Positions 15,385-24,587 of a stretch of 64,000 nt of DNA are shown in pieces. The stretch is from positions 62,001 to 126,000 of the forward strand of contig CABRFZ010000001.1 of the NCBI GenBank assembly GCA_902470365.1. The letters run 5' to 3'. How positions within the stretch are numbered: the stretch's first letter is position 1; the number at the start of each line of letters is the position of its first letter. The notes under the pieces are model-generated. The model was not told the DNA's origin. It made no database searches and was given only the letters and a program-made list of their open reading frames with translations. This stretch comes from an uncultured Collinsella sp. GTDB lineage: Bacteria; Actinomycetota; Coriobacteriia; Coriobacteriales; Coriobacteriaceae. The position numbers and the translations under genes are program-made.

Positions 15385-16527
15385 GTGATCTGTCCGCATT
15401 GCCTTAAGACTATCGAGGACGGCGCCTCGTTCTGCCCCTACTGCAACGCCTATGTGGGTCCGGGCGATGGCCCCGAGCACACCGAGTTCGTGTTCTGCGA
15501 GGGCTGCGGTGCCCGTCTTTCTCCGCACGATCGTACGTGTCCCAAATGCGGACGCCCCGCTCCGGGTATCCTCTCCGAGGACGCGGCCGCATCCGACCTG
15601 GCAGCGGGCCGCACGGCGGGCTTTCCGCGCCTAACGCAAGAGCAGATCGATACCGAGGTGCCGCATGCGCCCGCCTCAGCTGCCGCGGTTCTTTCGGACG
15701 CCGCCGATCCTAACGAGACCTGCGTGCTGCCGGCTTTCGATAAGGATTTCGGTATCCCCAAGGTCGATATTCCCACGCCCGTTTCCCTGCACGACGATGC
15801 TCAAAAACCCAAGCGCAAAGTGCATCCCGACGAGGACGCCTATCACAAGCACAAGCGTCATATCCCCAAGCCGCTCATCGTCATCGCGGTACTTGCCGTC
15901 GTTTGCGGCGGTGCCTATTGGTTCGTGACGACCGATCCCATGGGTGTCATGCCTGGCTTCTACGACCAGTTTGGCCAAGCTGCACAAACCACCTTCCCCA
16001 CGCGCCAAAAGGGCGAGGCGACTGAGGACGATACCAAGCAAGACGATTCTGCCGAGGTGGTCCAGGAAGAAACCGTGCTGACCGATGATCAGCTCTATAC
16101 CAGGCTCGACGGTCTGTATCAGACCATCGTGTCCTACGGTGACGAGGACCAGATCGGCGAGGTCATCGATTCCTTTAACAACGGCTATCTCCGAACGCCG
16201 CTGTCCACCCGTCAGGAGCTGTCGCAGAGTGCCTACGCCCTGCGCGACCAGATCAAAAAGACGCAAGATGAGCTCAACAACCTTAAGTACCAGGACGATA
16301 CGGTCTATGCGGATGACATCGCCCACTTAAAGCAGCTTGCCGAGTGGATGTACGAGCGCGTCGACGTGATCTGCCAGAGTTGGGACATCTCGCTGGCCAT
16401 TCCCGATGGCGAGTCGATGAGTTCTCACCAAAGCGAGATCCTGGCGCCCATCGCTCAAAGCGGCAACAGCGCGCTGAATCAGTACGACGCCAACGTGGGC
16501 TCCTGGAAGCCGCAGCAGCGTTCCTAA
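15385..16527 (+). CDS. zinc-ribbon membrane-anchored protein, function unknown
   Basis: The 380-residue protein starts with two zinc-ribbon motifs, CPHC...CPYC and CEGC...CPKC, within the first 60 residues. A long low-complexity linker follows, then a basic stretch HKHKRHIPKP and one membrane span (LIVIAVLAVVCGGAYWFV) near residue 170, and an extracytoplasmic C-terminal part of about 190 residues that is acidic and helical. GTG 15385 is the start because AAGAGGA lies just upstream and the first cysteine pair follows at once. The layout (zinc ribbon, one span, outer domain) is common in Gram-positive proteins of unknown role, and I cannot assign a function. Confidence 0.75.
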   Translation: MICPHCLKTIEDGASFCPYCNAYVGPGDGPEHTEFVFCEGCGARLSPHDRTCPKCGRPAPGILSEDAAASDLAAGRTAGFPRLTQEQIDTEVPHAPASAAAVLSDAADPNETCVLPAFDKDFGIPKVDIPTPVSLHDDAQKPKRKVHPDEDAYHKHKRHIPKPLIVIAVLAVVCGGAYWFVTTDPMGVMPGFYDQFGQAAQTTFPTRQKGEATEDDTKQDDSAEVVQEETVLTDDQLYTRLDGLYQTIVSYGDEDQIGEVIDSFNNGYLRTPLSTRQELSQSAYALRDQIKKTQDELNNLKYQDDTVYADDIAHLKQLAEWMYERVDVICQSWDISLAIPDGESMSSHQSEILAPIAQSGNSALNQYDANVGSWKPQQRS

Positions 16528-16565
16528 AATTAGTTCGCCATAGTCGGCATAACCTACGTGCGCAA

Positions 16566-16595
16566 TTGATGTAAGCGCATGCTTATTGCTACAAT
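16566..16595 (+). promoter_or_regulatory. promoter of the cyclophilin gene
   Basis: TTGATG and TACAAT are separated by 18 bases, a good match to a vegetative sigma-70 promoter, and the start codon lies 40 bases downstream of the -10. Confidence 0.55.
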
Positions 16596-16634
16596 TCTTA
16601 CAAATATGCTTTAAACGCACGAGGAAGGAACCAC

Positions 16635-17177
16635 ATGTTTGGTTTTAAGAAAGAGCTCTACACGCCCGAGTATCAGCTTGCCGGCGACGAGTGCGCCGTT
16701 ATCGAGACGTCGAAGGGTACCATCAAGGTCAAGTTTGACGGCGAGGGCGCTCCCATTCATGTCGCGAACTTCTGCGAGCTTTCTACGATGGGCTTCTATG
16801 ATGGCCTTAAGTTCCATCGCTATGTGCCCGGTTTTGTCATCCAGGGCGGCGACCCCAATACCCGCGATATGTCCGGCGCCGACGTCGCCGCTGGTCTTGA
16901 GGGCCCCGACGGCATGCCCGGTACCGGTGGCCCCGGCTACTGCATCAAGGGCGAGTTTGCCACCAATCCGCGCAACAGCCATGTCGATGGTGCCCTTGCC
17001 ATGGCACGCTCCATGGACCCCGATTCCGCGGGTTCGCAGTTCTACTTCTGCCTGGGCGCCCAGCATAACCTCGATTCCGGTTACACCGTCTTTGGTACCA
17101 CGGTCGAGGGTCTCGATGTGATTTCGCAGCTGCGTGCCGGCGACGAGATCGTCCATGTCGAGATCGTTCACGAGTAA
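16635..17177 (+). CDS. peptidyl-prolyl cis-trans isomerase, cyclophilin type
   Basis: Catalyses proline isomerisation in folding proteins. The 180-residue protein has the cyclophilin core: IETSKGTIKVKF, FHRYVPGFVIQGGDP (active-site Arg and Gln), GALAMARSMDPDSAGSQFYFC and YTVFGTTVEGLDV. There is no signal peptide, so it acts in the cytoplasm. GGAAGGAACC precedes the ATG. The conserved SQFYF(C) and GxVxEG positions indicate an active enzyme. A TPR protein follows after 11 bases, probably co-transcribed. Confidence 0.92.
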   Translation: MFGFKKELYTPEYQLAGDECAVIETSKGTIKVKFDGEGAPIHVANFCELSTMGFYDGLKFHRYVPGFVIQGGDPNTRDMSGADVAAGLEGPDGMPGTGGPGYCIKGEFATNPRNSHVDGALAMARSMDPDSAGSQFYFCLGAQHNLDSGYTVFGTTVEGLDVISQLRAGDEIVHVEIVHE

Positions 17178-17188
17178 AGGGGACTTCC

Positions 17189-18493
17189 TTGAATAGCCAG
17201 CTGATCCAACAGGGCCGCGCCGCTTACCGCGCGGGTGATTTTTCCGCTGCAGCCCAGATGCTTGGGGCGGCAAAGACTCCCGATGAGATTATGGGCGAGG
17301 CCGATCACCTTCGTGGCAACGCCTTGATGCACCTGGGCATGTATGCCGAGGCCGCCGAGGCTTATGCTGCCGCCCTCAACGACGGCACCTACGGCAAGCG
17401 CGGCGCGCTGCTCACCAACCGCGGCAAGGCGCTCGCCGCCGTGGGCGACTACACGACGGCCGCCCAGGCGTTCTCTGCTGCTACGCAGGATGCTTCCTAT
17501 GCCACGCCGTTCAAGGCCTATCTGGGCCTGGGCAATGCGCTGTTCCAGTCGGGCGATTATGCCAACGCGGGTACTGCCTTCCGTCAGGCTGCCATCGACG
17601 GCGCCAATCCGGCTCCCGCCGCCGCACTCGGCGAGCTCGGTCGTTGCTTCATTAAGCTCGGCCGTCCGGCGGATGCCGTGGAGACCTACCGCACGGCTAT
17701 CGACTTTGCCGGCCCCCGCGACGACACGCGTGCGCTCAATGCCGGCATGGGTCAGGCGCTTTCTGCCGCCGGCCGTCCCTCCGACGCACTCGACGCCTTT
17801 AACGCCGCTACTGCCGATGGCATCTACCAGCTCACTTCCGAGCAGGCCGATGAGCTTGCCCGCGTGCATGATTCGCTTGCCGCACTGTCTGCCCAGACGG
17901 CTATGGCCACGGCTCCGGCGCCCGCGATGGACGCTCCTGCCGTCGATCCGCTCGATCCTACGGGCGCGACCGGTCAGTTTATGCCCGATCCCTCGGACAC
18001 CGGCTTCTTTACGTTGTCCGAGTCCGAGATGGTCCAGCAGGACCGTCAGGACCGTAAGCAGGCCAAGGTCCGTCGTCGCCATCGCCACACGGGTCTCAAA
18101 GTCTTCATCGTGCTGCTTCTGCTCATTTTGATCGCCGCGGGCGGTCTGGGCTTTGCCTACACGCGCGGCTTTGGCTTCCCGTCCCAGGAGTCTGTCGTTA
18201 CCGATCTGTTCCAGGCTGCCGGCGACGGTGACACCGCAAAGGCCGAGTCTTGCCTGGCCTCGAGCCTGTCCGAGGACGCCAAGTCGATGATCATCTCCTC
18301 GATTCCGCAGGGTGCCACCGTGTCCGTCGAGGGCATGGATCAGTCCATGACCGAGACGACCGCCAAGGTTAAGGCATCGCTGTCCAAGGGCGGCGAGCAG
18401 GAGTACACCGTCAAATTCGTGCGCTCCGACAACCATATCGGCTGGGCCGTTTCCTCGCTCGATATGGATTTCTCGGCTGCTGACAACCAGTAG
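17189..18493 (+). CDS. TPR-repeat membrane protein, function unknown
   Basis: The 434-residue protein starts at TTG 17189 with AAAGGGGA just upstream. About 220 N-terminal residues form tetratricopeptide-like helical repeats (for example AAEAYAAALNDGTYGKRGALLTNRGKAL and GQALSAAGRPSDALDAFNAA, each shown over its length). A Pro/Ala linker and a basic patch RKQAKVRRRHRH precede one membrane span (VFIVLLLLILIAAGGLGFAY) near residue 315. The outer C-terminal domain of about 110 residues looks like a small alpha/beta fold of the DUF4878 kind. TPRs inside and a domain outside suggest a scaffold; the neighbouring cyclophilin and mreB hint at envelope work but prove nothing. Confidence 0.8.
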   Translation: MNSQLIQQGRAAYRAGDFSAAAQMLGAAKTPDEIMGEADHLRGNALMHLGMYAEAAEAYAAALNDGTYGKRGALLTNRGKALAAVGDYTTAAQAFSAATQDASYATPFKAYLGLGNALFQSGDYANAGTAFRQAAIDGANPAPAAALGELGRCFIKLGRPADAVETYRTAIDFAGPRDDTRALNAGMGQALSAAGRPSDALDAFNAATADGIYQLTSEQADELARVHDSLAALSAQTAMATAPAPAMDAPAVDPLDPTGATGQFMPDPSDTGFFTLSESEMVQQDRQDRKQAKVRRRHRHTGLKVFIVLLLLILIAAGGLGFAYTRGFGFPSQESVVTDLFQAAGDGDTAKAESCLASSLSEDAKSMIISSIPQGATVSVEGMDQSMTETTAKVKASLSKGGEQEYTVKFVRSDNHIGWAVSSLDMDFSAADNQ

Positions 18494-18515
18494 TGACCTT
18501 ATGGGATTTAGCTTT

Positions 18516-18548
18516 GCCCGGCGCTTCACCGCAAGTGAGGTGCCGGGC
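18516..18548 (+). terminator. hairpin after the TPR gene, possible terminator
   Basis: GCCCGGC plus CTTCAC pairs with GTGAGG plus GCCGGGC around a CGCAA loop. No T-run follows (TTGCGC), so termination may be weak or need Rho. It separates the TPR gene from mreB. Confidence 0.4.
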
Positions 18549-18608
18549 TTGCGCTAGTATCATGAACTAGTAGTTTTCCAGCAATCATCCAACACATCAG
18601 GAGTTGCG

Positions 18609-19652
18609 TTGTTTTCTTTGATGGATATGTTCTTCGGTAGCTATGCGGGCGATCTTGCCATCGACCTCGGCACCGCAAATACGCTTGTCTCCGTGCGCGG
18701 CAAGGGCATCGTCATCCGCGAGCCCTCTGTTGTCGCCATCGACAAGAACGACGAGCGCATCCTGGCGGTCGGTATCGAGGCAAAGCGCATGCTCGGCCGT
18801 ACGCCCGGCAACATCGTGGCCGTTCGTCCCCTGAAGGACGGCGTCATCGCCGACTTCGATGTTACCGAGGCCATGCTTCGCTACTTTATCGACAAGGCTT
18901 CCGAGAAGCGCTATCCGTGGACCCCGCGTCCGCGCGTTGTCGTCTGCGTTCCCTCCGGCGTCACGTCGGTCGAGAAGCGAGCTGTCTTTGAGGCCACGAT
19001 CCAGGCCGGTGCCCGCCAGGCCTACCTGATCGAGGAGCCCATGGCCGCCGCTATCGGCGCCGACCTGCCCGTCGAGGAACCCACCGGCTCCATGGTCATC
19101 GACATCGGCGGCGGTACCACCGAGGTCGCCGTTATCGCCATGGGCGGCATTGTCGTCTCGCAGTCCATCCGTATTGCCGGCGACGAGTTCGATCAGGCCA
19201 TCCTCACGCACGTTCGCGATGCCTACAACCTGGCCATCGGCGAGCGTACGGCAGAGGACATCAAGATCAAGGTCGGTTCCGCCGTGCCGCTCAAGGACGA
19301 GCTCGACGTCGAGGTCAACGGCCGCGACGTGATCACCGGTCTGCCCAAGACCGTGCGCATCGAGAGCGAGGAGATTCGTCGCGCGCTCAACAAGCCGCTC
19401 GACGAGATGGCCAAGGCCGTCAAGGACGCCCTCGATGCCACGCCTCCCGATCTCGCCTCGGACCTTATGTACTACGGCATTTTGCTGACCGGTGGCGGCG
19501 CGCTGCTGCGCGGTCTCGACGTGCGCCTGCGCGATGAGACCGGTGTTTCGGTCAACGTCAGCCCCACGGCGCTCGATAACGTCGTTAACGGCTGTGCCCG
19601 CGTGCTCGAGGCCAATGCGTTTGATGGCGGCTTCGTCCAGACCAATGCTTAA
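18609..19652 (+). CDS. mreB: rod shape-determining actin-like protein MreB
   Basis: Actin-family ATPase that polymerises under the membrane and guides the elongation machinery. The 347-residue protein shows the phosphate-1 loop AIDLGTANTLV, the phosphate-2 motif MVIDIGGGTTEVAVIA, and the adenosine motif LLTGGGALLRGLD. An N-terminal MFSLMDMFFG could act as membrane-binding amphipathic end. TTG 18609 is preferred since AGGAG ends six bases upstream, while the internal ATG 18621 is too far away. It heads the mreBCD-mrdA-rodA cluster. Confidence 0.95.
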   Translation: MFSLMDMFFGSYAGDLAIDLGTANTLVSVRGKGIVIREPSVVAIDKNDERILAVGIEAKRMLGRTPGNIVAVRPLKDGVIADFDVTEAMLRYFIDKASEKRYPWTPRPRVVVCVPSGVTSVEKRAVFEATIQAGARQAYLIEEPMAAAIGADLPVEEPTGSMVIDIGGGTTEVAVIAMGGIVVSQSIRIAGDEFDQAILTHVRDAYNLAIGERTAEDIKIKVGSAVPLKDELDVEVNGRDVITGLPKTVRIESEEIRRALNKPLDEMAKAVKDALDATPPDLASDLMYYGILLTGGGALLRGLDVRLRDETGVSVNVSPTALDNVVNGCARVLEANAFDGGFVQTNA

Positions 19653-19673
19653 TTTCCAAAAGGTGGATTCCAT

Positions 19674-20672
19674 TTGGCACGATCTTCGGGTTTCTCCACA
19701 AATCTGAATACCAAGCGACAATCAACGGGTATGCGCCCGTTGATTGTTTTCAGCCTGATTTCGGTGTTGCTGCTCACGTTTTACATCCGCGAGGGCGAGG
19801 CAGGACCGATTCATGCCGTGCGTTCGGGCGTAACGACGATTACCTCGCCGGTGCGCTTTGTGGGTTCGGCTGTGGCGGCTCCTTTCAATGCCATCGGCAA
19901 CGTGTTCTCTAACCTTACGGCGTCGCAGGACACGCTCGACGAGCTCAAGAAGCAAAACGAGGAGCTGACCTCTAAGGTTGCTGAGCTCTCCGAGGCTCAA
20001 AAGACCGCCGAGCGTCTGGAGGGGCTGGTCGGGCTGCAGTCGACCTACAACCTCAAATCGACCGCTGCTCGTATCGTTGGTGCCTCGGGCGATGCCTGGA
20101 CCTCGACCGTAACCATCGACAAGGGCTCTGCCGACGGCCTTACCATCAACATGCCCGTGACGAGTTCTGCCGGTGTTATCGGCCAGATTATCGAGGTATC
20201 GGCCAAGACCTCTACCGTGCGCCTTATTGGCGACGAGAACTCGGGTGTGTCCGCCATGGTACAGGACACGCGCGCCCAGGGCATGCTGCAGGGTCAGGCT
20301 GACGGCACGCTGCGTCTTGAGTACGTGAGCGTCGACTCCGATGTTAAGGTTGGCGACATCATCGTGACCTCGGGCATTGGCGGTGTATTCCCCAAGGGTC
20401 TACCGCTCGGCACCGTCTCGTCGGTTGAGAAGTCGGCAAACGACGTGTACTACACCATTGTGGTGCGCGCTCAGACCACGGCCGAGAACAACGAGGAAGT
20501 GCTGGTCATCACCTCGCTGACCGACGAACAGTCGGCCTCGGATGAGGACGTGAGCACGGCCAACAGCACACCGCAGGGAACGTCGCGCGATGCTGCGACC
20601 AAGACGAAGGACGAGAGCTCGGATGACAGTTCCGACACGTCCGAGACGACCGATTCCGGCTCGAGCGAATAG
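19674..20672 (+). CDS. mreC: rod shape-determining protein MreC
   Basis: Membrane-anchored scaffold of the elongasome. One N-terminal span (PLIVFSLISVLLLTFYI), then a coiled coil of about 35 residues (LDELKKQNEELTSKVAEL...), then the two-barrel MreC domain with GVIGQIIEVS and GDIIVTSGIGGVFPKGLPLG. The last 50 residues are a disordered Ser/Thr/Asp tail beyond the conserved domain. TTG 19674 has AAAGGTGG upstream. It is 21 bases after mreB and five before mreD. Confidence 0.93.
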   Translation: MARSSGFSTNLNTKRQSTGMRPLIVFSLISVLLLTFYIREGEAGPIHAVRSGVTTITSPVRFVGSAVAAPFNAIGNVFSNLTASQDTLDELKKQNEELTSKVAELSEAQKTAERLEGLVGLQSTYNLKSTAARIVGASGDAWTSTVTIDKGSADGLTINMPVTSSAGVIGQIIEVSAKTSTVRLIGDENSGVSAMVQDTRAQGMLQGQADGTLRLEYVSVDSDVKVGDIIVTSGIGGVFPKGLPLGTVSSVEKSANDVYYTIVVRAQTTAENNEEVLVITSLTDEQSASDEDVSTANSTPQGTSRDAATKTKDESSDDSSDTSETTDSGSSE

Positions 20673-20677
20673 GGGGC

Positions 20678-21250
20678 ATGTCCATGGATCTACACGAGCA
20701 GGGGATGAGCTCCCGTACGTTTGTGATCGCCGCCATCGTGTGCGTGCTGCTGCAGGCAGGCCTGGCACCGCAGATCTCCATTGCGGGCGGTCGCGTCAAC
20801 TTCATGATTATTCTGGTGTGCCTAAGCGTGTTCTCGGGCGACCCGACCCGTGCCGTCGTGTGCGGTTTTTGCAGCGGCTTGTTTTATGACCTGTCCGCTG
20901 CCGTGCCGGTGGGCGTTATGTCACTCCTGCTGACCGTGGGTTCTTTTGCCCTGGTGCACAGCGCCGTCGGTCAGACGGGCGGTACCCCGAGTGCGCGCGG
21001 CGTCACTGTGGGCGCCTTCGCGCTCGTCATTAATGTGATCTACAGCATCATCTTGCTGTTTATGGGTTTGGAGACGAGCTTTGTCGTGGCGATCTTCGGC
21101 CATGCGCTGCCGTCCTCGATCCTGACGGGTCTGGTTGCCATTCCGTTTTTGATGTCCGGTGTCGTGCCGCAGTCCGGCTATGGATTCTCCGCGCGTGGCG
21201 GACGCCAGACGGGCATGCGCTTTAAGCCCAAGACCCGTAAGCTCAAATAG
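20678..21250 (+). CDS. mreD: rod shape-determining protein MreD
   Basis: A 190-residue integral membrane protein with five or six hydrophobic segments and a basic C-terminus (FKPKTRKLK), as expected for MreD. The middle segment FCSGLFYDLSAAVPVGVMSL matches the conserved GLxxDxxxxxxxG region. It partners MreC and PBP2/RodA in lateral wall growth. GGGGG overlaps the mreC stop just ahead of the ATG. Sequence conservation is low in this family, so position between mreC and mrdA is the strongest evidence. Confidence 0.88.
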   Translation: MSMDLHEQGMSSRTFVIAAIVCVLLQAGLAPQISIAGGRVNFMIILVCLSVFSGDPTRAVVCGFCSGLFYDLSAAVPVGVMSLLLTVGSFALVHSAVGQTGGTPSARGVTVGAFALVINVIYSIILLFMGLETSFVVAIFGHALPSSILTGLVAIPFLMSGVVPQSGYGFSARGGRQTGMRFKPKTRKLK

Positions 21251-21263
21251 GGGAGGCCCGTAG

Positions 21264-23333
21264 ATGTCTTCCCAGTTGACGGTTATTATCGCCGGTATCG
21301 TGCTGGTTGTGGCCATCGTGGTCGCGCTGGTCATCATGCGTCGTGGCGATTCCCGTTTTACCTACGATACGCAGCATGGAACGGCCCCGCGCGCCACCGA
21401 GGGCGAGGGCAATACCGCGGCGACCGCCTTTAAGGGCCGCTTTTCCATCCTCACCACGGGTGTGGGCGCGATGTTTGCGGCGCTCGCCGTCAAGCTGTGG
21501 GGCATGCAGATGGTCTCGTCGGACTATTACGAGAAGCAGGCTAATAGCAATCAGACTCGCACCGTTACCACTCCCGCTGTGCGCGGCCGCATCCTCGACC
21601 GCAATGGCGTGGCGCTTGTCCAGAACCGTCCCTCACTTGCTGTCGTGGCCTACCGCGACCTTGCCGAGGATGAGGTTCTGGTTCGCCATCTTGCCAACGT
21701 GCTTGGAATGCCTTACGTGGCGGTCCTTCGCAATATTCAGGACAATACAGAGGGCGCTCAGAGCCTGCATACCATCGCGACGGACGTCCGTCGCTCCACG
21801 GTTGCCTATATTCAGGAGCATGCCGGCGAGTTCCCGGGCGTCAAGATTGCCGAGCGTACCGAGCGCCAGTATCCATATGGCGAGACGGCATGCCATATCT
21901 TGGGCTATACCGGCACCATTACCTCCGAGCAGCTCGAGGCCCAGAATAAGAAAACCTCTGGCGATGATGATGCTTCTGCTGGCAAGATTACGTACCAGTC
22001 GGGCGATATCGTGGGCCAGGCGGGCGTTGAGAGCTACTACGAAAACCTGCTGCAGGGTATTCGTGGTGAGCAGACCGTCAAGGTCGATGCCTCGGGCAAT
22101 GTGACCGGTCAGGCCGGCGCCGTGCCCGCGAAGGCCGGCTCTGACATTAAGCTCACGCTCGACCTTAAGATCCAGCAGGCCTGCGAGACGGCGCTGGCGA
22201 GCGCTATCGAGCTTGCCAAGACCACTGGCTACAGCAATGCCGGCAACGGCGCTGTAGTGTGTCTCGATCCCAACAATGGCGAGATCCTGGGCATGGCGAG
22301 CCAGCCCAAGTTCGATCCGTCCGTCTTTATTGGCGGCGTCTCAAATGACGTGTGGACCGAGCTCAATGATGACAAGGGCTCGCACCCGCTGCTCAACCGC
22401 GCCATTAGCGGACAGTACATGTCGGCCTCGACCATCAAGCCGCTCTCGGCACTGGCCGGTCTTGAGTTTGGAACCTACACTTCAACGCAGACAACCAACT
22501 GCACGGGCTATTGGACGGGCTTGGGCAAGGCTTGGGGCAAGCGCTGCTGGCTGACGTCTGGCCACGGCACCATGACGCTGCAGTCGGGTATCGCCAACTC
22601 GTGCGATCCTGTCTTCTACGACATGGGCAAGGCGTTCTTTTATGACGAGCAACATCCCGAGGGCCTGCAGGAGGTCTTTCGTCGCTGGGGTCTAGGCAAG
22701 ACCTGCGGTATCGATCTGCCGAGTGAGGGCGCGGGTCGTATTCCCGATGCCGAGTGGAAAGAGTCGTACTTCACCGACGCCTCTGCCGAGGACCGCAAGT
22801 GGAATGCCGGCGATATGACCAACATTGCTATCGGTCAGGGTGACATCCTGGTGACGCCCCTGCAGATGGCGTGCGCCTATATGGGTCTTGCCAACGGCGG
22901 CAAACAGTACGTGCCTCACGTGTTTTTGTCTGCCGTGTCGCGCGATGGCGACGGCGATGCCTATAAGTACAACGGCAAGGGCAAGAAGAAGCGCCTGGAG
23001 GCCAAGATCAACAGCGATTCGGATTTGGCTCTTGTTCGCAACGGCATGCACGACGTGATTTACACGGCATCGACGTCCCTGGCGGCTCACTTTGGCACCC
23101 TGACGCCGCAGGTATACGGCAAGTCGGGCACGGGCGAGAAAAGCGGTGAGGACGAATACGCGTGGTTCTGCGCCTATGCACCGGCCGATGACCCCAAGTA
23201 TGTCATCGCTACTGTCCTGGAGCAGGGCGGCGGCGGCTCAGATACCGCGATGCATGTCGTGCGCGACGTGCTCGGTGTGATTTATGACGAGCCCGATACC
23301 TCTTCGGCCTCGGGCGATTCTTCGGTTCGATAG
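21264..23333 (+). CDS. mrdA: penicillin-binding protein 2, elongation-specific transpeptidase
   Basis: Class B PBP that cross-links new peptidoglycan during elongation with RodA as its glycosyltransferase. The catalytic motifs are S389-TIK (in MSASTIKPLSALAGL), SCD (in IANSCDPVFYD) and K620-SG (in YGKSGTGEKSG). The dimerisation/pedestal domain (AVRGRILDRNGVALVQNRPS) comes first. Unusually there are two hydrophobic spans before it, at residues 5-26 and about 60-80, with basic RRGDSR between them; most PBP2 proteins have one. Length 689 is within the range for the family. Confidence 0.93.
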   Translation: MSSQLTVIIAGIVLVVAIVVALVIMRRGDSRFTYDTQHGTAPRATEGEGNTAATAFKGRFSILTTGVGAMFAALAVKLWGMQMVSSDYYEKQANSNQTRTVTTPAVRGRILDRNGVALVQNRPSLAVVAYRDLAEDEVLVRHLANVLGMPYVAVLRNIQDNTEGAQSLHTIATDVRRSTVAYIQEHAGEFPGVKIAERTERQYPYGETACHILGYTGTITSEQLEAQNKKTSGDDDASAGKITYQSGDIVGQAGVESYYENLLQGIRGEQTVKVDASGNVTGQAGAVPAKAGSDIKLTLDLKIQQACETALASAIELAKTTGYSNAGNGAVVCLDPNNGEILGMASQPKFDPSVFIGGVSNDVWTELNDDKGSHPLLNRAISGQYMSASTIKPLSALAGLEFGTYTSTQTTNCTGYWTGLGKAWGKRCWLTSGHGTMTLQSGIANSCDPVFYDMGKAFFYDEQHPEGLQEVFRRWGLGKTCGIDLPSEGAGRIPDAEWKESYFTDASAEDRKWNAGDMTNIAIGQGDILVTPLQMACAYMGLANGGKQYVPHVFLSAVSRDGDGDAYKYNGKGKKKRLEAKINSDSDLALVRNGMHDVIYTASTSLAAHFGTLTPQVYGKSGTGEKSGEDEYAWFCAYAPADDPKYVIATVLEQGGGGSDTAMHVVRDVLGVIYDEPDTSSASGDSSVR

Positions 23334-23342
23334 GAGGTTGCG

Positions 23343-24569
23343 ATGGATTTTTCTCCGGCGGATCTGTTCCGTTCAACCAAGACCGGCTCTCGCAGCAGCC
23401 TGGACCGCGTTAACAAGCAACTTTCGGCCTCGCGCGGCACGTTTCGCCAAAAGGTGCATATCGGTGTGCTCGTGGCTACAGTGGCGCTCGTCGCCTACGG
23501 TGCCATCATTATCTGGTCGGCTTCGCAGTTTAAGGCCGATGCCTCGTTCTCACGCCATCTGCTGGGAATTGGCATCGGAGCGGTGCTGGCGGTGCTGGTC
23601 TGGCGTACCGATCTGCGCGGTATTTCCAATTTCTCGACGGCGTTGCTCGTCATCGACTTGATCGTGATCCTCTCGCCCAAGATTCCGGGTCTGTCCTATA
23701 CGGGCGGTCTGGGCATGACGGGCTGGATCAAGATTCCCGGTATCGGCTTGACATTCCAGCCGGTTGAGCTTGCCAAGCTCATCACCATCTTCTTTATTGC
23801 TACGCTTGGCTCGCAGTATAACGGTCGCATCGATACCGTTCGCGACTACGTCAAGCTCTGCGGCATGCTGTCCATTCCGTTTTTGGCCGTCGTTGCCATG
23901 GGCGACCTGGGCTCGGGCCTGGTCGTGCTGGTTTCGGGCGCCATCGTCATTTGTATGAGCGGTGCACGCCGCGAATGGGTGCTGTCGACCCTGGCCCTGC
24001 TCGTGGGCTTGGTGGCCCTCGTTCTGGCGCTCGATTCGGTCTTTGATTCGTTGCTCGGCCACGATGTGCTCATCAAGCAGTATCAGATGAACCGTCTGAC
24101 GGTCTTTATCGACCCCGATAATGCCGATTCGGACGATGCCTACAACCTGCAGCAGTCGCTTATCGCCGTTGGCTCGGGCGGCTTCTTTGGTAAGGGTTTG
24201 GGCCATGCGACGCAGTCGGCCGGCGGCTTTCTGCCTGAGTTCCACACCGACTTCGTCTTCGCCTTCCTGTCCGAGACCTTTGGTTTTTGCGGTTCCTTTT
24301 TTCTCCTGTGCCTCTACGTGCTGCTGATCTTTTCGACGATTCGCGTCGCCTTTAAGTGTGAGTCGCTGTTCCTGCGTCTGTCGTGCGTAGGTATCGTCGG
24401 CATGTGGGCATTCCAGACCTTCGAGAACATCGGCATGTGCATCGGCATGATGCCGATTACCGGTATTCCGCTACCGTTTATTAGCTTTGGTTCGTCTTCG
24501 ATGATGATCCAACTGCTGACGGTGGGTATCGTACAATCCATATGGCGGCATCGTTCGGGCGCCGCGTAA
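23343..24569 (+). CDS. rodA: peptidoglycan glycosyltransferase RodA
   Basis: SEDS-family polymerase that builds glycan strands from lipid II. The 408-residue protein has about ten membrane spans after a 35-residue cytoplasmic arm. Landmarks are FQPVELAKLITIFF, GDLGSGLVVLVSG, the GSGGFFGKGLGHATQS loop, FLPEFHTDFVFAFLSE with the catalytic Asp region, and GIPLPFISFGSSSMM near the end. It follows mrdA after nine bases, its natural partner. Confidence 0.94.
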   Translation: MDFSPADLFRSTKTGSRSSLDRVNKQLSASRGTFRQKVHIGVLVATVALVAYGAIIIWSASQFKADASFSRHLLGIGIGAVLAVLVWRTDLRGISNFSTALLVIDLIVILSPKIPGLSYTGGLGMTGWIKIPGIGLTFQPVELAKLITIFFIATLGSQYNGRIDTVRDYVKLCGMLSIPFLAVVAMGDLGSGLVVLVSGAIVICMSGARREWVLSTLALLVGLVALVLALDSVFDSLLGHDVLIKQYQMNRLTVFIDPDNADSDDAYNLQQSLIAVGSGGFFGKGLGHATQSAGGFLPEFHTDFVFAFLSETFGFCGSFFLLCLYVLLIFSTIRVAFKCESLFLRLSCVGIVGMWAFQTFENIGMCIGMMPITGIPLPFISFGSSSMMIQLLTVGIVQSIWRHRSGAA

Positions 24570-24587
24570 CCGCTGGAGGGGTTTGCT

